Assembly: GCA_963565915.1 (NCBI GenBank)
Contig: OY751493.1
Coordinates: 3,162,001 to 3,226,000, forward strand
DNA length: 64,000 bases
Reading direction: 5' to 3'
DNA from: Entoloma clypeatum
Taxonomy: Eukaryota; Basidiomycota; Agaricomycetes; Agaricales; Entolomataceae
In this document: piece by piece, positions 21,377 to 31,929 of the stretch
Position numbering within the stretch: position 1 is the stretch's first letter
Layout of the letters: every line of letters starts with the position of its first letter
Notes under the pieces: generated by a model
Database searches by the model: none
Seen by the model: the letters and a program-made list of their open reading frames with translations, nothing else
Told to the model about the DNA's origin: nothing
Program-made: the position numbers and the translations under genes

Positions 21377-23177
21377 ATGAACCTCCATCCTCCAATGGAT
21401 CTTCGGGCGCTGATTTTTCGAAACCACCCAAATATCATCTTCGTCATAGCGACCGGTATATCGTCCTTCTTCGCCTTGCGCCTGCCTCCCTCTACAGTGC
21501 CCATCCTTGTGACGTTGACCCTTCTTCTGGTTTACTCCAGAATCTTGTTTCATCAAAGACATCGTTTAAGAAACTCAATCGCTCTCATTGCTGCAATTGC
21601 AGCGGGTGGAACTTTGGCGAGGCTGTCACCATCTCTGGATGCTCTTTCAACATCAGCAGTCTCAGTTCTTGTTCTATTCACGTTATCGACCATAACATCC
21701 ATCCTGACTATCTCCGTGGTCTACATCGACACTAGGCTGTGCACACGCCTCGGGAGCGCCTGGTCTCAAATCACGCTCTTCCCTGCGCTTTGGGTGACGC
21801 TGTGGTGTGCTGTTGCATATGTGAGTCCCATCGGTCGACTTTCTGCCTGGAGCTCCGCAGAGGGAGGAGGGCTCTATGGTTGGATGGTCCCATTCTTAGG
21901 ACCAGCAGGCAATGACTGGGGTGTGGCTGCATGGGCAGTTGTGTTCTCACAGGCGATCGGAAAATGGTATATGGGTGGAGGTGAAGAAGAAGAAGAGGAT
22001 CAGCCTTTGATCATACAAAATGCCCATGCAAATACACAGCCCAGGGCATTGTCTGTATCAAAGAGTACTCTATTGCTCGTCTTTTTCCTGGTGACCCTCT
22101 CCCTGCCATCGTTCTTCTTGAGGGACTTCCCTCTACCTGCATTATCGCCAGAAACAACCCAATTCAGCGTGGGTTGTATATTGCCCCCTTTTCACCGATA
22201 CAAGCGGCACAGCCTTACTCTTGAGGATTACATTGCGGAGAGCAAGAAGTTCACAAGCTCAGCAAAAATCCTCTTGTGGCCAGAAGGGGCAGTTGTATTC
22301 ACAAGTGAAGCCGAAAGAGATGCTGGATTTGCGCAAGTCCAAGCGGCCATTACCGGCTCTTATGTTGGCGTCTCCTTTGAAGAGGTTTTCCGGCCAAATG
22401 ACGGTTCCGGAAGGTCAAGTGCAAGGCGTACAGGCATCGCCATCGTGTCACGATCGTCCAGCTCCCCTCACCTTATTTATTATAAGCGCCACCTAGTTCC
22501 CGGTACGTGTATATCAAACACAGTGATATTCACGACTGACATATCTATTATCAGTCGCGGAGTCCTTTTCCTTGCGACACTCAACAGAACCCCCGCGTAT
22601 CTACACGCTCGAGTTAACGCATCCGAATGGCATCCCCAAGACGGAGTGGGCACCCGCTCCCAACTACACCCGCCCCATTCCCCTGAGCGCCTCTATATGC
22701 CTTGATTTCTCTGACCCATTCCCATTTGGCGGTCTTGACTCACGACCCGCTCTAATCTTGGGTCCTGCAAAGACCTGGGATATATCTATCGGCTTTTCTA
22801 TGTGGCAGCAAGCGAGACAACGTGCTAATGAACTCGGCAGTATGGTCTTATGGTGTGACGGAGGTGATGGTGGGGTCAGCGGTGTTGCGGGAGGAGGGTT
22901 TCGTGACTTCAATCAAGTGGGTTCTGGGTCCTGGGTAAAGACCATCGGGGTCCAGTACCCCTTCAGTGATCGTCGGACCCCATATGCATTCTTGGGTCAC
23001 TATACGATCCTCCTTTTTTGGGCCATAGCCCTTGGAGCATCTCTCCTGGATCATGTCAATTTGCTACATGAGGGGAGCTTTGATGTCCAACGAGGGATTC
23101 GACGTCTTCGGGCTATCTTGGGAAGAGATAGTGTGCAAAGGAGGAATGCAGTCCCAGAGGGCAATCTCTTGGATTAA
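21377..23177 (+). CDS. Polytopic carbon-nitrogen hydrolase resembling apolipoprotein N-acyltransferase (Lnt)
   Basis: Exons 21377-22502 and 22555-23177 give 582 aa, or 576 if the Met at 21395 is used. The first 260 residues hold about six to eight hydrophobic spans (IIFVIATGISSFFALRL, IALIAAIAAGG, VSVLVLFTLSTI, LLLVFFLVTLSLP). A nitrilase-fold domain follows. The expected triad is visible: Glu303 in LLWPEGAVV, Lys370 in YYKRHLVP and Cys424 in SASICLDF. A last span lies at HYTILLFWAIALGASLL. This order (TM bundle, periplasmic-type CN hydrolase, final TM) is that of bacterial Lnt, which acylates lipoproteins. Fungi lack Lnt-type lipoproteins, so the substrate is unknown; an ER or other membrane N-acylation role is only a guess. 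Confidence 0.8.
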
Positions 23178-24329
23178 TGGCAATCTATGTAGTACGATTG
23201 TGTATGTATTTCAATTGACTTGGGCGTGTAATGTAACCACTGGCACGAGGCTGCAATCATCACCATTGGCGCAGCGACCACGCACACCCCACGCCACCGC
23301 CCGACGGGACCTACTTAACTTTGCAGGCTGCCTTCCTCTCCCTTGGACAGGTCCAGCTCGAGAGACTTGTCAGAGAACACAACGTCTACCAGGAATACTC
23401 TACCGTCGAGATTTGCCCGAAGCCTTCGTGGCTCCCTGCATCCTTCGACTCTCAAGCCATCCACTGCTTTCGCTTGGACCCGACGAAAACCGCAAATCCT
23501 CAGCGGTGGAAAACCCGAGAACGATTGGATTGACGATTTCCAGCTCATATCTCACGAAGATCTTGCCATCCGTATCGACTACCTTGATCCTACAGTTCAC
23601 GCCAACGACTCAGATCCAGAGACTTCTCCGACATCCTCCATCGATCCACATCTTGGAAGACATCTACCTCGACAGACTGACCTCACTGATCTTACCCTCA
23701 ACTTTCCACGACCCCCAACTTATATTCCGACTCTCTCCTCTGACTCTACTCGCCGCGTTCTCAAAAACAACGTTGACGACCCCATAGGAAGAACTGTTTT
23801 CGATACTTGCGCGCCAGTTATCAATAGCAATAACGCTGCGCTGGGCAGTACAAGTGGACTATCATCTCACTACACCACTAACCTTGCGCCTTCCGCTCTT
23901 GGGATACCCGCTCCCAATCCGTTGATCAATCGCTTCAAAGTATTGACCAGGCTTGTTCGCACGTCTATCGAGACACCGGTGATAGGAAGATCAGTGTCAT
24001 TCCTGGCCAGGATCACAAACTTGAAACGTCCTGAAAGCTCTGCTCGCACTAGTACCTTTCCAGGTGTACAGGAGTGCTCCATCCAGGATCACCCACCCCA
24101 CCCCCATATCAGTGCGCTACCCTATTTGACTTAGGTGCCAAGCTTCGGGTGAGTTTAACCGCCGTCTTGTCAAGGTCCGCGTTCAACGTTCAACGAAAAC
24201 TTTTTACTTGTGACCACAACAACAATCATATTGTGTCATATCCTATCACGTTCGCATCGTCTTTGAAACAGTTCCACGAATCAACCTTTACTGGACGGTC
24301 GGCACGAACACTGAAGCAAAATTTCTGGC
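23178..24329 (+). other. 1.15-kb interval with a Met-less open frame (23343-24134)
   Basis: No ATG occurs on the plus strand from about 23233 to the start codon at 24330, although CAT is common. Within it one frame stays open for 264 codons (23343-24134), reading protein-like phrases such as DDFQLISHEDLAIRIDY and NPLINRFKVLTRLVRTS but with no Met. A CAG-like acceptor with TTAAC before it lies at about 23325. It may be a long leader of the next gene, purged of upstream ATGs, or exons of a gene whose start is upstream of 23240. I could not build a convincing protein. Confidence 0.3.
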
Positions 24330-24933
24330 ATGGATTATAGTGGGAAACGAACCGACGTTGTGGATATCGGGGGAGAGATCGATTACACCAATTACCAATG
24401 GTTTCAAGATGTGCCAGCAAGGCCTCAGGTACGTATATGTTCTCAAGGTCTTGATCATGGCTCATCTTCCATGTAAAGGCACAGCAGTCAAGTCAACCAG
24501 ACTACATTCCAGCTCCGGAAGTTATCAACCAAAATGACGCATTTGAATACGCACTCAGCTCGGCGCCCAATGTACTCTACGCACGATACAAGCAATACGG
24601 CCAGGTGAGTAAGGTGTATCGTGTTATGCATCCCATCCTTATGATCTCAATCAGCTTGGTGTTTTGGCTTGGTGTTCCGAGTTCGGTGAATTGATAGATG
24701 GTCTGAAAGAGTTGGGTTGTTTGGGCAACATGTTTGTCACAACCCGAACACAAGCACTGAACACATGCTCAGACGTGTTAAAACTCAAACTGGACATTGA
24801 GATGCAGATCATCGTCATGTACCTCTCATCTCAAGTGAGTCGTTTGCGACGGTTTTTAGATGGCGACGGTGTCTGGGATGATTATCCGACGCCGCGCTTC
24901 CCACTACATCCATCCCAAGACCAACCGCGCTGA
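24330..24933 (+). CDS. Small conserved fungal protein of unknown function
   Basis: Exons 24330-24428, 24479-24604 and 24655-24933 join in frame to 167 aa. The start is MDYSGKRTDVVDIGGEIDYT. The core ARYKQYGQLGVLAWCSEFGE, LIDGLKELG, NMFVTTRTQAL and IIVMYLSSQVSRLRRFLDG is regular, helical and looks strongly constrained, unlike the disordered proteins around it. There is no membrane span or signal peptide. I do not recognise a characterised homologue. All three exons are required for an unbroken frame and both introns (50 nt) have good GT-AG ends, so the gene model is solid even though the function is not. Confidence 0.75.
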
Positions 24934-25193
24934 ATTCCATCTCTCTCTATATCTATATGTATGCCCTCTTTATGGATTCTGTATATAGCATCAAACAAAT
25001 GGTTTCCTGTATACAACATACAATGAAATTAGGGAATACTACACAGGTAATGACATTGATATGATATGTTGCAGAAGGTACAAAGTAATAGGTTAATGCA
25101 GTCGATATGTCAGCCAAATAGATCCCTAAGAGAGACGCCGTAGTAACTTAGGTCCCGAAATCCATCCGATATGTTTATTGCAGGGTATCAATG

Positions 25194-28100
25194 TCAATGT
25201 GAAGTGGTGACGCCAGCAAGTCTGGCCCAATAATCACTGGATCGCCCAGTACTGCCAGGCAAAGGCAACGGCGCAGGTTCATACGAAGACTCTTGGGGAG
25301 GTTGGGGTAGAGGGTTGTTTGTTGGAGAGGGTATTGACGATGCAGGAGACTTTGCGTTAAATGCGATGGGGGTAGAATAGGGTTTCCGCTTAGGTTGATC
25401 AGGTGTGGTTGTGGTTGGTTGAGGAAGAGAGGATGGTGAAGAATATATTATTGGGGGTGGGGCCACAGGCATAGAATGATAGATGGAATGTTGAGTCTGA
25501 AAAGGAGACTGTACCACGAAGGCTGTGTGACTCGAACCATGGATGGCACGGCGGGAGTCTGGATCATCATTGCCTCCTGTCTTTGATGAACTACTGAGCG
25601 ACGGGAACGTTGCATATCCGTTTGGTTCATCGCCATTCATACTGCGAGCCTTCCAAAGGCGTTCCATATCCCAAGCTTCCTTGGCTCTAAGAGCAGTCAT
25701 CTCTGCAGCAGAGGGAAGCTGTGAGGTGGGTCGAACTGACAACGATGGACGTCTTTCAGGTGGAACAAAGTCTTTAGTAGGGGGCGGTGGGGGTTGGGGT
25801 TTATTGATGTCAAGAGATGATGAGTTTTCGACCACTTTACGGTCCGATCTTCGATCTCGCTCCACATCTGCTCCGCGAGTACCTTTCCGCGATTCCCTCC
25901 GGGTGCGCGTCGGAGAAACGTCGGCTCCATCACGGAGAGAGGGTTGGGAGGTAATGGGCGTTGACCTTCTCTCTCCAGACCTTACCTTCTCGTTCCGATG
26001 GCTTCGAGAATGAGGGTGATGATCAGGGTCGACGTCGGGCTCAGCCTGGGACCTCCCTTCTTGCCTTCGTTCCCATCGTTCACTCGAGTACCGATCCCGA
26101 GATAACCTTTCTTTGGATTCTCTATCCTTTGATTTGATGGATGTCTTACTCCTGCCCTTGCTTTCAGAAGTTTCCACGAGTTCCCATTGCTGACCTCCAG
26201 CAACGATCGTTTCACTGGTAGAATAAACGTGCCCAGACGGGCTTCGGACGAGCTTGAAGGTCTCCGTTTGCCGACTGCTTTGACCATTAGGAGGCTCATT
26301 GGGGGGAAGATTTCCATGCGATGTCCTCAGCGATTGCAATTTGTTAGGCGAGTGGTTAGAAGCGTAAGGCGTAGGTGGGTTGGCTAGCACCGAAGATGCA
26401 GAAAGCGGGGAATAGTCATAAGATTGAGGTTGTTTGGGTAAAGGAGCTGGGGTGGAATCCGCAGAATACGGAGTTGGTGGGTTTGCGAGCATCGATGCAG
26501 CAGAAAAAGGGGATGAGGTAAATATCGAAGACTGGGGTCGGGGTATGGGGACGGGTGTGCGGGTTGAGGGGGTATCTGTAGAATCTGAGGCGGGGAAAGG
26601 TATGGAAGGAGCCATGGACATAGGTCTCACTTTCTCTGGAAGGTGGGGGACGTGACGTTTCTGAGACGAGTGAGACATACGGTTTTCAGGGTAGTTCCTT
26701 GCAGAGGTGGGGGATCGCATGTAGGGGCTTTGGTTATCGTCGTGAACGCTCGAAGGCTGAGCACCCAGGTTCTTACTAACAATCGAAACAGGACGGGCCG
26801 AGGACGTCGTCACGGTTTTTTCAGGAGATAACTTGGGACGTTCAGAACCTGAGTGTCTGGAAACAGTGGCTGGTCCATCTGTAGACACATCCGCCTCATT
26901 CCCCTTAATTGGGAGTAGAGGGGGTTGTTGCGACCTGTTCTCTTGGACCACTGGCTCCTCCAGCTCTGGCGGGATGATTCGTGAAGATGGGCTACTGGCA
27001 CAAGCTCGGTTAACAGCGGCATGCGATTTGTCGGGCGGGAGAGGAATCTGGCGCGGAGCAGGCGTTGTGTCACCTGAGCCTGGCACATCAGGGTTAGCTA
27101 TGGTGAGCCTCCCAATGGAAAATGGTGCTTCAAACGAGATGATAGAAGAATAATCAACATCTGCGGCATCCGTGGCAATGTCTTCGGACTTCGGCCCTCC
27201 AGCAGGGTCGTCCATCGCGGGAGAGACGACATGGTTGGCAACATCGGTACTCGGTTGCTCTGGTGCACATTGAATATTCATAGACAAGCCTTGCCGGCGG
27301 GCAAGGTTACCCGCTGTATCGAAAGTGCTGATATGTTGCCAGTCGTCTTCCTTCCTGGAACCTGACCTGTCGTCAGGACTAGTTTTTCTCAACATACTGA
27401 ATTTTTTGACGAGACGATCAAGTATGCTCCCCCTCTTTTCTTTCTTTGATGTGCTCGGCTGAAATGATGCTATTGGAAGTCCAGAGGGGATCACAGCTGG
27501 GTTTAAAGGTCCGGACGGTTCGACAGGAGTGGCAGGTAAAGAATACGTTTTTCGCTCTTTCTGGCTTCCAAAGACACTGGCAACGGTTGGGGTGCGGCGC
27601 TTACTGAGCTTGCGAGGCAGGTGGACGACAATATTGGAAGATGTGCTGAGATGGATTGCAGAAGTCGATTGTGAGAGGGGAGATGGGATAACGCTTTTTC
27701 GTCGGCCTTGGGTAGTCATACTTGCACGTCTTGAGCGAGTGTGTAATACCTGACGCATAAGATGAATGTCAAAGTGAGACTGTCATGGCACCGTCCCACT
27801 CACTTCAATGGAAATCGGCTCATTCCCAAGGCCAACATCATAAGGGGAGTGATGATGCCAGTTGGTACCCCAAGGATCGGTAACATCCATAAGATCTACA
27901 TTGTCGTGAGCTGTTTCAGACGTTTTGCGCGACCGCGCCTTGCCACTGGGATCAATGACGCGCGTTTGTGAAGAGTTGGGAGTCGGTAGCGGTGAGTTTG
28001 AGGGACTTCTACTAGGCCCCGGCAGAAAGGTCGCGTCATCCAAGCGTTCTTGCGAGGTCGAGGTAGTTATTGGAGGGAAGGAAGAGGAAAAGACGGTCGG

Positions 28101-28292
28101 AGGTCGGGCAGCAGGCCTCGTTTGAGATGCTGGTATCAGGTGGTGATTCTTGTACCAACGCGGGCCAATGGGATTATGAAGGTTATACCTCACCTTGCTT
28201 GCAGGGTGAGGGACGGTCGCCCAGACATCTCTATGGTACCATGACGGTAATTCCTTCATCGTCTCAGGTAGGATGGACCGTGGCGAATTCAT
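25194..28292 (-). CDS. Large disordered hypothetical protein
   Basis: Exons 27804-28292 and 25194-27749 (54-nt intron) give 1014 aa. The start at Met 28292 (MNSPRSILPETMKELPSWYH) is the first ATG in a frame that stays open upstream, so an earlier exon is possible. The N-terminal patch RDVWATVPHPASKVRYNLHN followed by PIGPRWYKNHHL is the only ordered-looking part. The remainder is Ser/Pro/Arg-rich, with internal near-repeats: FSAASMLANPPTPYSADS and LSASSVLANPPTPYASN. An Arg/Ser/Glu-rich stretch (RESKERLSRDRYSSERWERR) follows. Proline runs such as PPPPPTKDFVPPERRPS could bind SH3 or WW domains. No known domain is recognised. Confidence 0.65.
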
Positions 28293-28775
28293 TTGAGGCA
28301 CCTTCTGCTGTTCGGCCTGCCTTCCTGTCTCCTCCTCCCTGCCGTTATGGTTGTTTCCGAGACCTCCCTTCGATTGGAGAGGAATCCAAGGATGGAGTAT
28401 TTGGGAACGTGGTTGGACGGAAGGCTCCGTTGCCAACCGCTTAACGGTCTTTCGGATCGAAGTATCGGGATATGATCGACCCGGGCCTTGCGAGTCGCAA
28501 CTATTTATTTATGAAAGACTGGAAAGCTACGGGCATAGCGGACTCGACATTGCCCCCGCGCCTACTGTACACGTGTCCTCGTGCAGGCCATCACTACGCA
28601 GTCATGTTGAATTCGCGCACATTTACTTTCTAACGGACAAGACAAGACAATGAAGATGCCACGGAACGACGTCGACGGTGTTGAACGCATACATTCAAGT
28701 TTTTGCAGGCAGGGTGTTCAACTTCAATTTACATATCATGTGATCGAAAAAATATCTTATCAGTCCTCATCTGAA
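28293..28775. promoter_or_regulatory. Divergent intergenic region with a CACGTG E-box
   Basis: 483 bp between a disordered-protein gene and ADE5,7. CACGTG lies at 28570-28575. bHLH factors use this site, and in yeast Cbf1 and Pho4 bind it. Open frame on the minus strand continues into the first 150 bp, so part may be coding. Confidence 0.35.
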
Positions 28776-31585
28776 ATGTCCAGTCGTATCCTCCTGCTAG
28801 GAAATGGAGGCAGGGAACACGCCCTTGCATGGAAACTTTCCCAGTCCGAGCTATTGGATTGCCTCTTTGTTTGCCCAGGGAATGCCGGCACCTCTCAGGA
28901 ACCAAAAACTGTCAACATCGACCTTTCTCCAACCGATTTCCCTCGCTTGGTTGAGTTTGCCCTCAAGAATCAGGTATACCACAACAATTTAAGCTCAATA
29001 TAGGGATGAACTGGTTCTTCAGGTTAACCTCGTCGTCCCGGGCCCCGAACAACCTCTCGTGGATGGAGTTGAAGGCTATTTCCGCAAAGGTACATTCCAC
29101 ATAATTAGGTTGGTACGGCCACCAGTATCTGTTCTCCAGTGGGCATTTCTGTCTTTGGACCGAGCATCCTGGCGGCAAGGATGGAGGGTTCGAAAGCGTT
29201 TTCGAAAGCCTTCATGGAGAGACACAGCATCCCGACCGCTGCATTCAAAGTTTTCAAGTCTCCCCAACTGCAAGAGGCGATAGAATACGTCCAAACATGT
29301 GGTCACAAAGTGGTCCTGAAGGCCAGCGGTTTGGCAGGGGGGAAAGGTGTTCTTATCCCCGAGTCACTTGAAGAAGCCATCCTTAGCCTGAGGGAAATGA
29401 TGGTAGACCATGTTTTTGGAACCGCAGGTCTGCCATTTAATGCCCACATATTGCCATGCTGTTGAACCCAGAATCCCCGCAGGAGAAGAGGTCGTGATTG
29501 AGGAATTTCTCTCTGGTCCTGAAATCTCTGTTCTCGCTTTTTCTGATGGTTATTCCATTGCCCCTCTACCTGCTGCTCAAGATCACAAGCGTATTGGTGA
29601 GGGAGATGTTGGACTGAATACAGGTGGAATGGGTGCTTATGCTCCTGCATCGGTCGCGGCGCCTGCAATCATGGATCAAATCATGAAAGCGGTCTTGAGG
29701 CCTACCATTGATGGCATGCGGAAAGAAGGTATGTTTCTGCTTTTTGTTTCCCTCTCCTAGCTACTCATCATATTGCAAAGGTTATCCCTTTGTAGGAATT
29801 CTCTTCACGGGCTTGATGTTGACTTCGTCCGGTCCCAAAGTTTTGGAGTATAATGTGAGGTTTGGAGACCCTGAAACTGAAGCTTTGATGCTTCTACTGC
29901 ATGAAGATGTAGATCTTGTCTCGGTGTTAGTCGTGAGCGCAGTTTTCAGCCTCCTCAGTTTTGTTCTAAAGTCCCACCAGGCTTGTTCAGAGCACCACCT
30001 AGATTCTGTTCAAGTAGCAGTTCGAGATGGCTTTGCCGTTTCCGTCATCCTTGCTTCCGAAGGCTATCCTGGCATTTACCCTAGAGGGAAGCAGATAGAA
30101 TTCAAACCAGTGCCTTCCAGTGCGTGGCCTATCGTGTTGACTACAACCTAACATCTGGGCTCATTCTCATTAAGCAGACGTCGTTGTTTTCCACGCAGGT
30201 ACGACAAAGTCGGGGGACAATATAGTGACTTCTGGTGGGCGTGTATTGGCCGTCACAGCTTATGCACCTACGATTCGGGAAGCTTTAGACGCAGCCTATG
30301 TTGGTGTCGACGCTATTGCCTTCGATGGAAAGACTTTCAGGCGGGACATTGGTTATCGGTAGGTTTCATATCCTGCTGCGGACACCCTCAATTGAATGTC
30401 TTTCAGAGCTCTGGAGGCAGTGGATACAAAGGCGGGTGGTTTGACTTACGCGCAAGCGGGAGTATCCGTCGACGCTGGAAATGACCTTGTCGAGATCATC
30501 AAGCCGTATGTGCGCTCCACACGTCGACCTGGTGCCAATGGCGAAATTGGAGGGTTCGGCGGCGTTTTTGACCTGAAGGCTACAAACTATATAGATCCTA
30601 TCCTCGTCAGTGGTACTGATGGCGTTGGGACAAAATTACGGGTCGCGTTCGATGTCGGCATTCATGACCTCGTTGGTCAGTCAGGGTAAAGTTTATATCG
30701 CCTGAGGGCCTTGAATTCATTCACTCTAGGTATCGACCTCGTGGCCATGTCAGTGAACGATCTGCTGGTCCAGGGAGCTGAGCCATTGTATTTCCTGGAC
30801 TATTACGGGTGCAGCAAACTGGACGTCGGCATAGCAGCCCAGGTAGTGAAGGGCATTGCTGAAGGATGTCGTCGAGCAGGGTGCGCTCTGATCGGAGGAG
30901 AAACGGCAGAGATGCCGGGCATGTATAGTGGAGGTGGGCGAAGTGATCCTAATCCTCTCACATCTATTGTGCTCATCGATTCTCAGGTGATTATGACCTT
31001 GCTGGTTTTGCCGTCGGCGCTGTTGAGCGGCACTTGATTCTTCCCAAGAGCGATATCGCAGCAGGGGATGTATTATTGGGAATAGCGTCGTCAGGGTTGC
31101 ATTCAAATGGGTTTTCCTTGGTTCGCAAGATCATATCGATGTCCAGATTCGACTACAGCTCTCCCTGTCCTTGGGACGACGGAATGACCCTTGGTCGAGC
31201 ACTTCTCGAACCCACGACGATTTACATCTCTCAGGTACTTCCGGTTGCCAAAAGCGGTTTGCTGAAAGGCATGTCCCACATTACCGGGGGAGGCTTCATC
31301 GAGAATCTACCAAGAGTCCTGCCAGTTGGTCTAGGATGTTATGTCGATGTACTCGCATGGTCTCTGCCGCCGGTCTTCAAGTTTCTGATCCAGCATGGGG
31401 GTGTTGATCCCCTGGAGATGGCCCGGACATTCAACAACGGCATCGGATTGGTGGTTATCGTGGCTTCAAATGATGTAGACCTTGTCACTGAAACACTAGG
31501 GAAAGACCAGGCTAGTGTCTACAAGATAGGTGAAGTAACGGCAAAGCCAGGGGTGGAAATGAGGGGCTTGCATACTTGGTCATAG
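28776..31585 (+). CDS. ADE5,7: Bifunctional GAR synthetase / AIR synthetase (ADE5,7)
   Basis: This enzyme carries steps 2 and 5 of de novo purine synthesis in the cytosol: the GARS half joins glycine to phosphoribosylamine and the AIRS half closes the imidazole ring. The start at 28776 ([19 protein letters not shown]) leads into the GARS N-domain. The ATP-grasp motifs follow: [31 protein letters not shown] and [15 protein letters not shown]. The AIRS half has [45 protein letters not shown] and [16 protein letters not shown], ending RGLHTWS. About nine short introns break the gene. Both halves look complete. Unlike animal GART it carries no GAR transformylase, as is normal in fungi. Confidence 0.95.
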
Positions 31586-31929
31586 CAATATCATAAGTGG
31601 ATTGAACACAGTAGATTATGGCGCAGAGTCCAAAGAGTCCGCGGTTACAGGACATGTATGAATGTATATAGGTAGAGAGATTGAAACGTGCCACGAAATA
31701 TCTACAGCAGAATAGAGAAAATAACGGATGCGGGTGATAAAAAAGATGAGCAGAATTGTAGAGTAGGAACCAAGATGAGTTTAAAACCAATGAGAAAAGC
31801 GACGACCAAAAAGTGAGAGAACAAGAAACGGAGCGACATGACAAGAAACGGACAAAACAACAAGCGAACAGTATGGCGAGAGTTGGGGGTCTATATGTCG
31901 TGAATAACTTTAAGCAGACATACGATCTC
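31586..31929. other. Convergent intergenic region
   Basis: 344 A-rich bases between two stops. They hold the 3' ends of ADE5,7 and the ankyrin/CCCH gene. No gene is supported. Confidence 0.5.
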
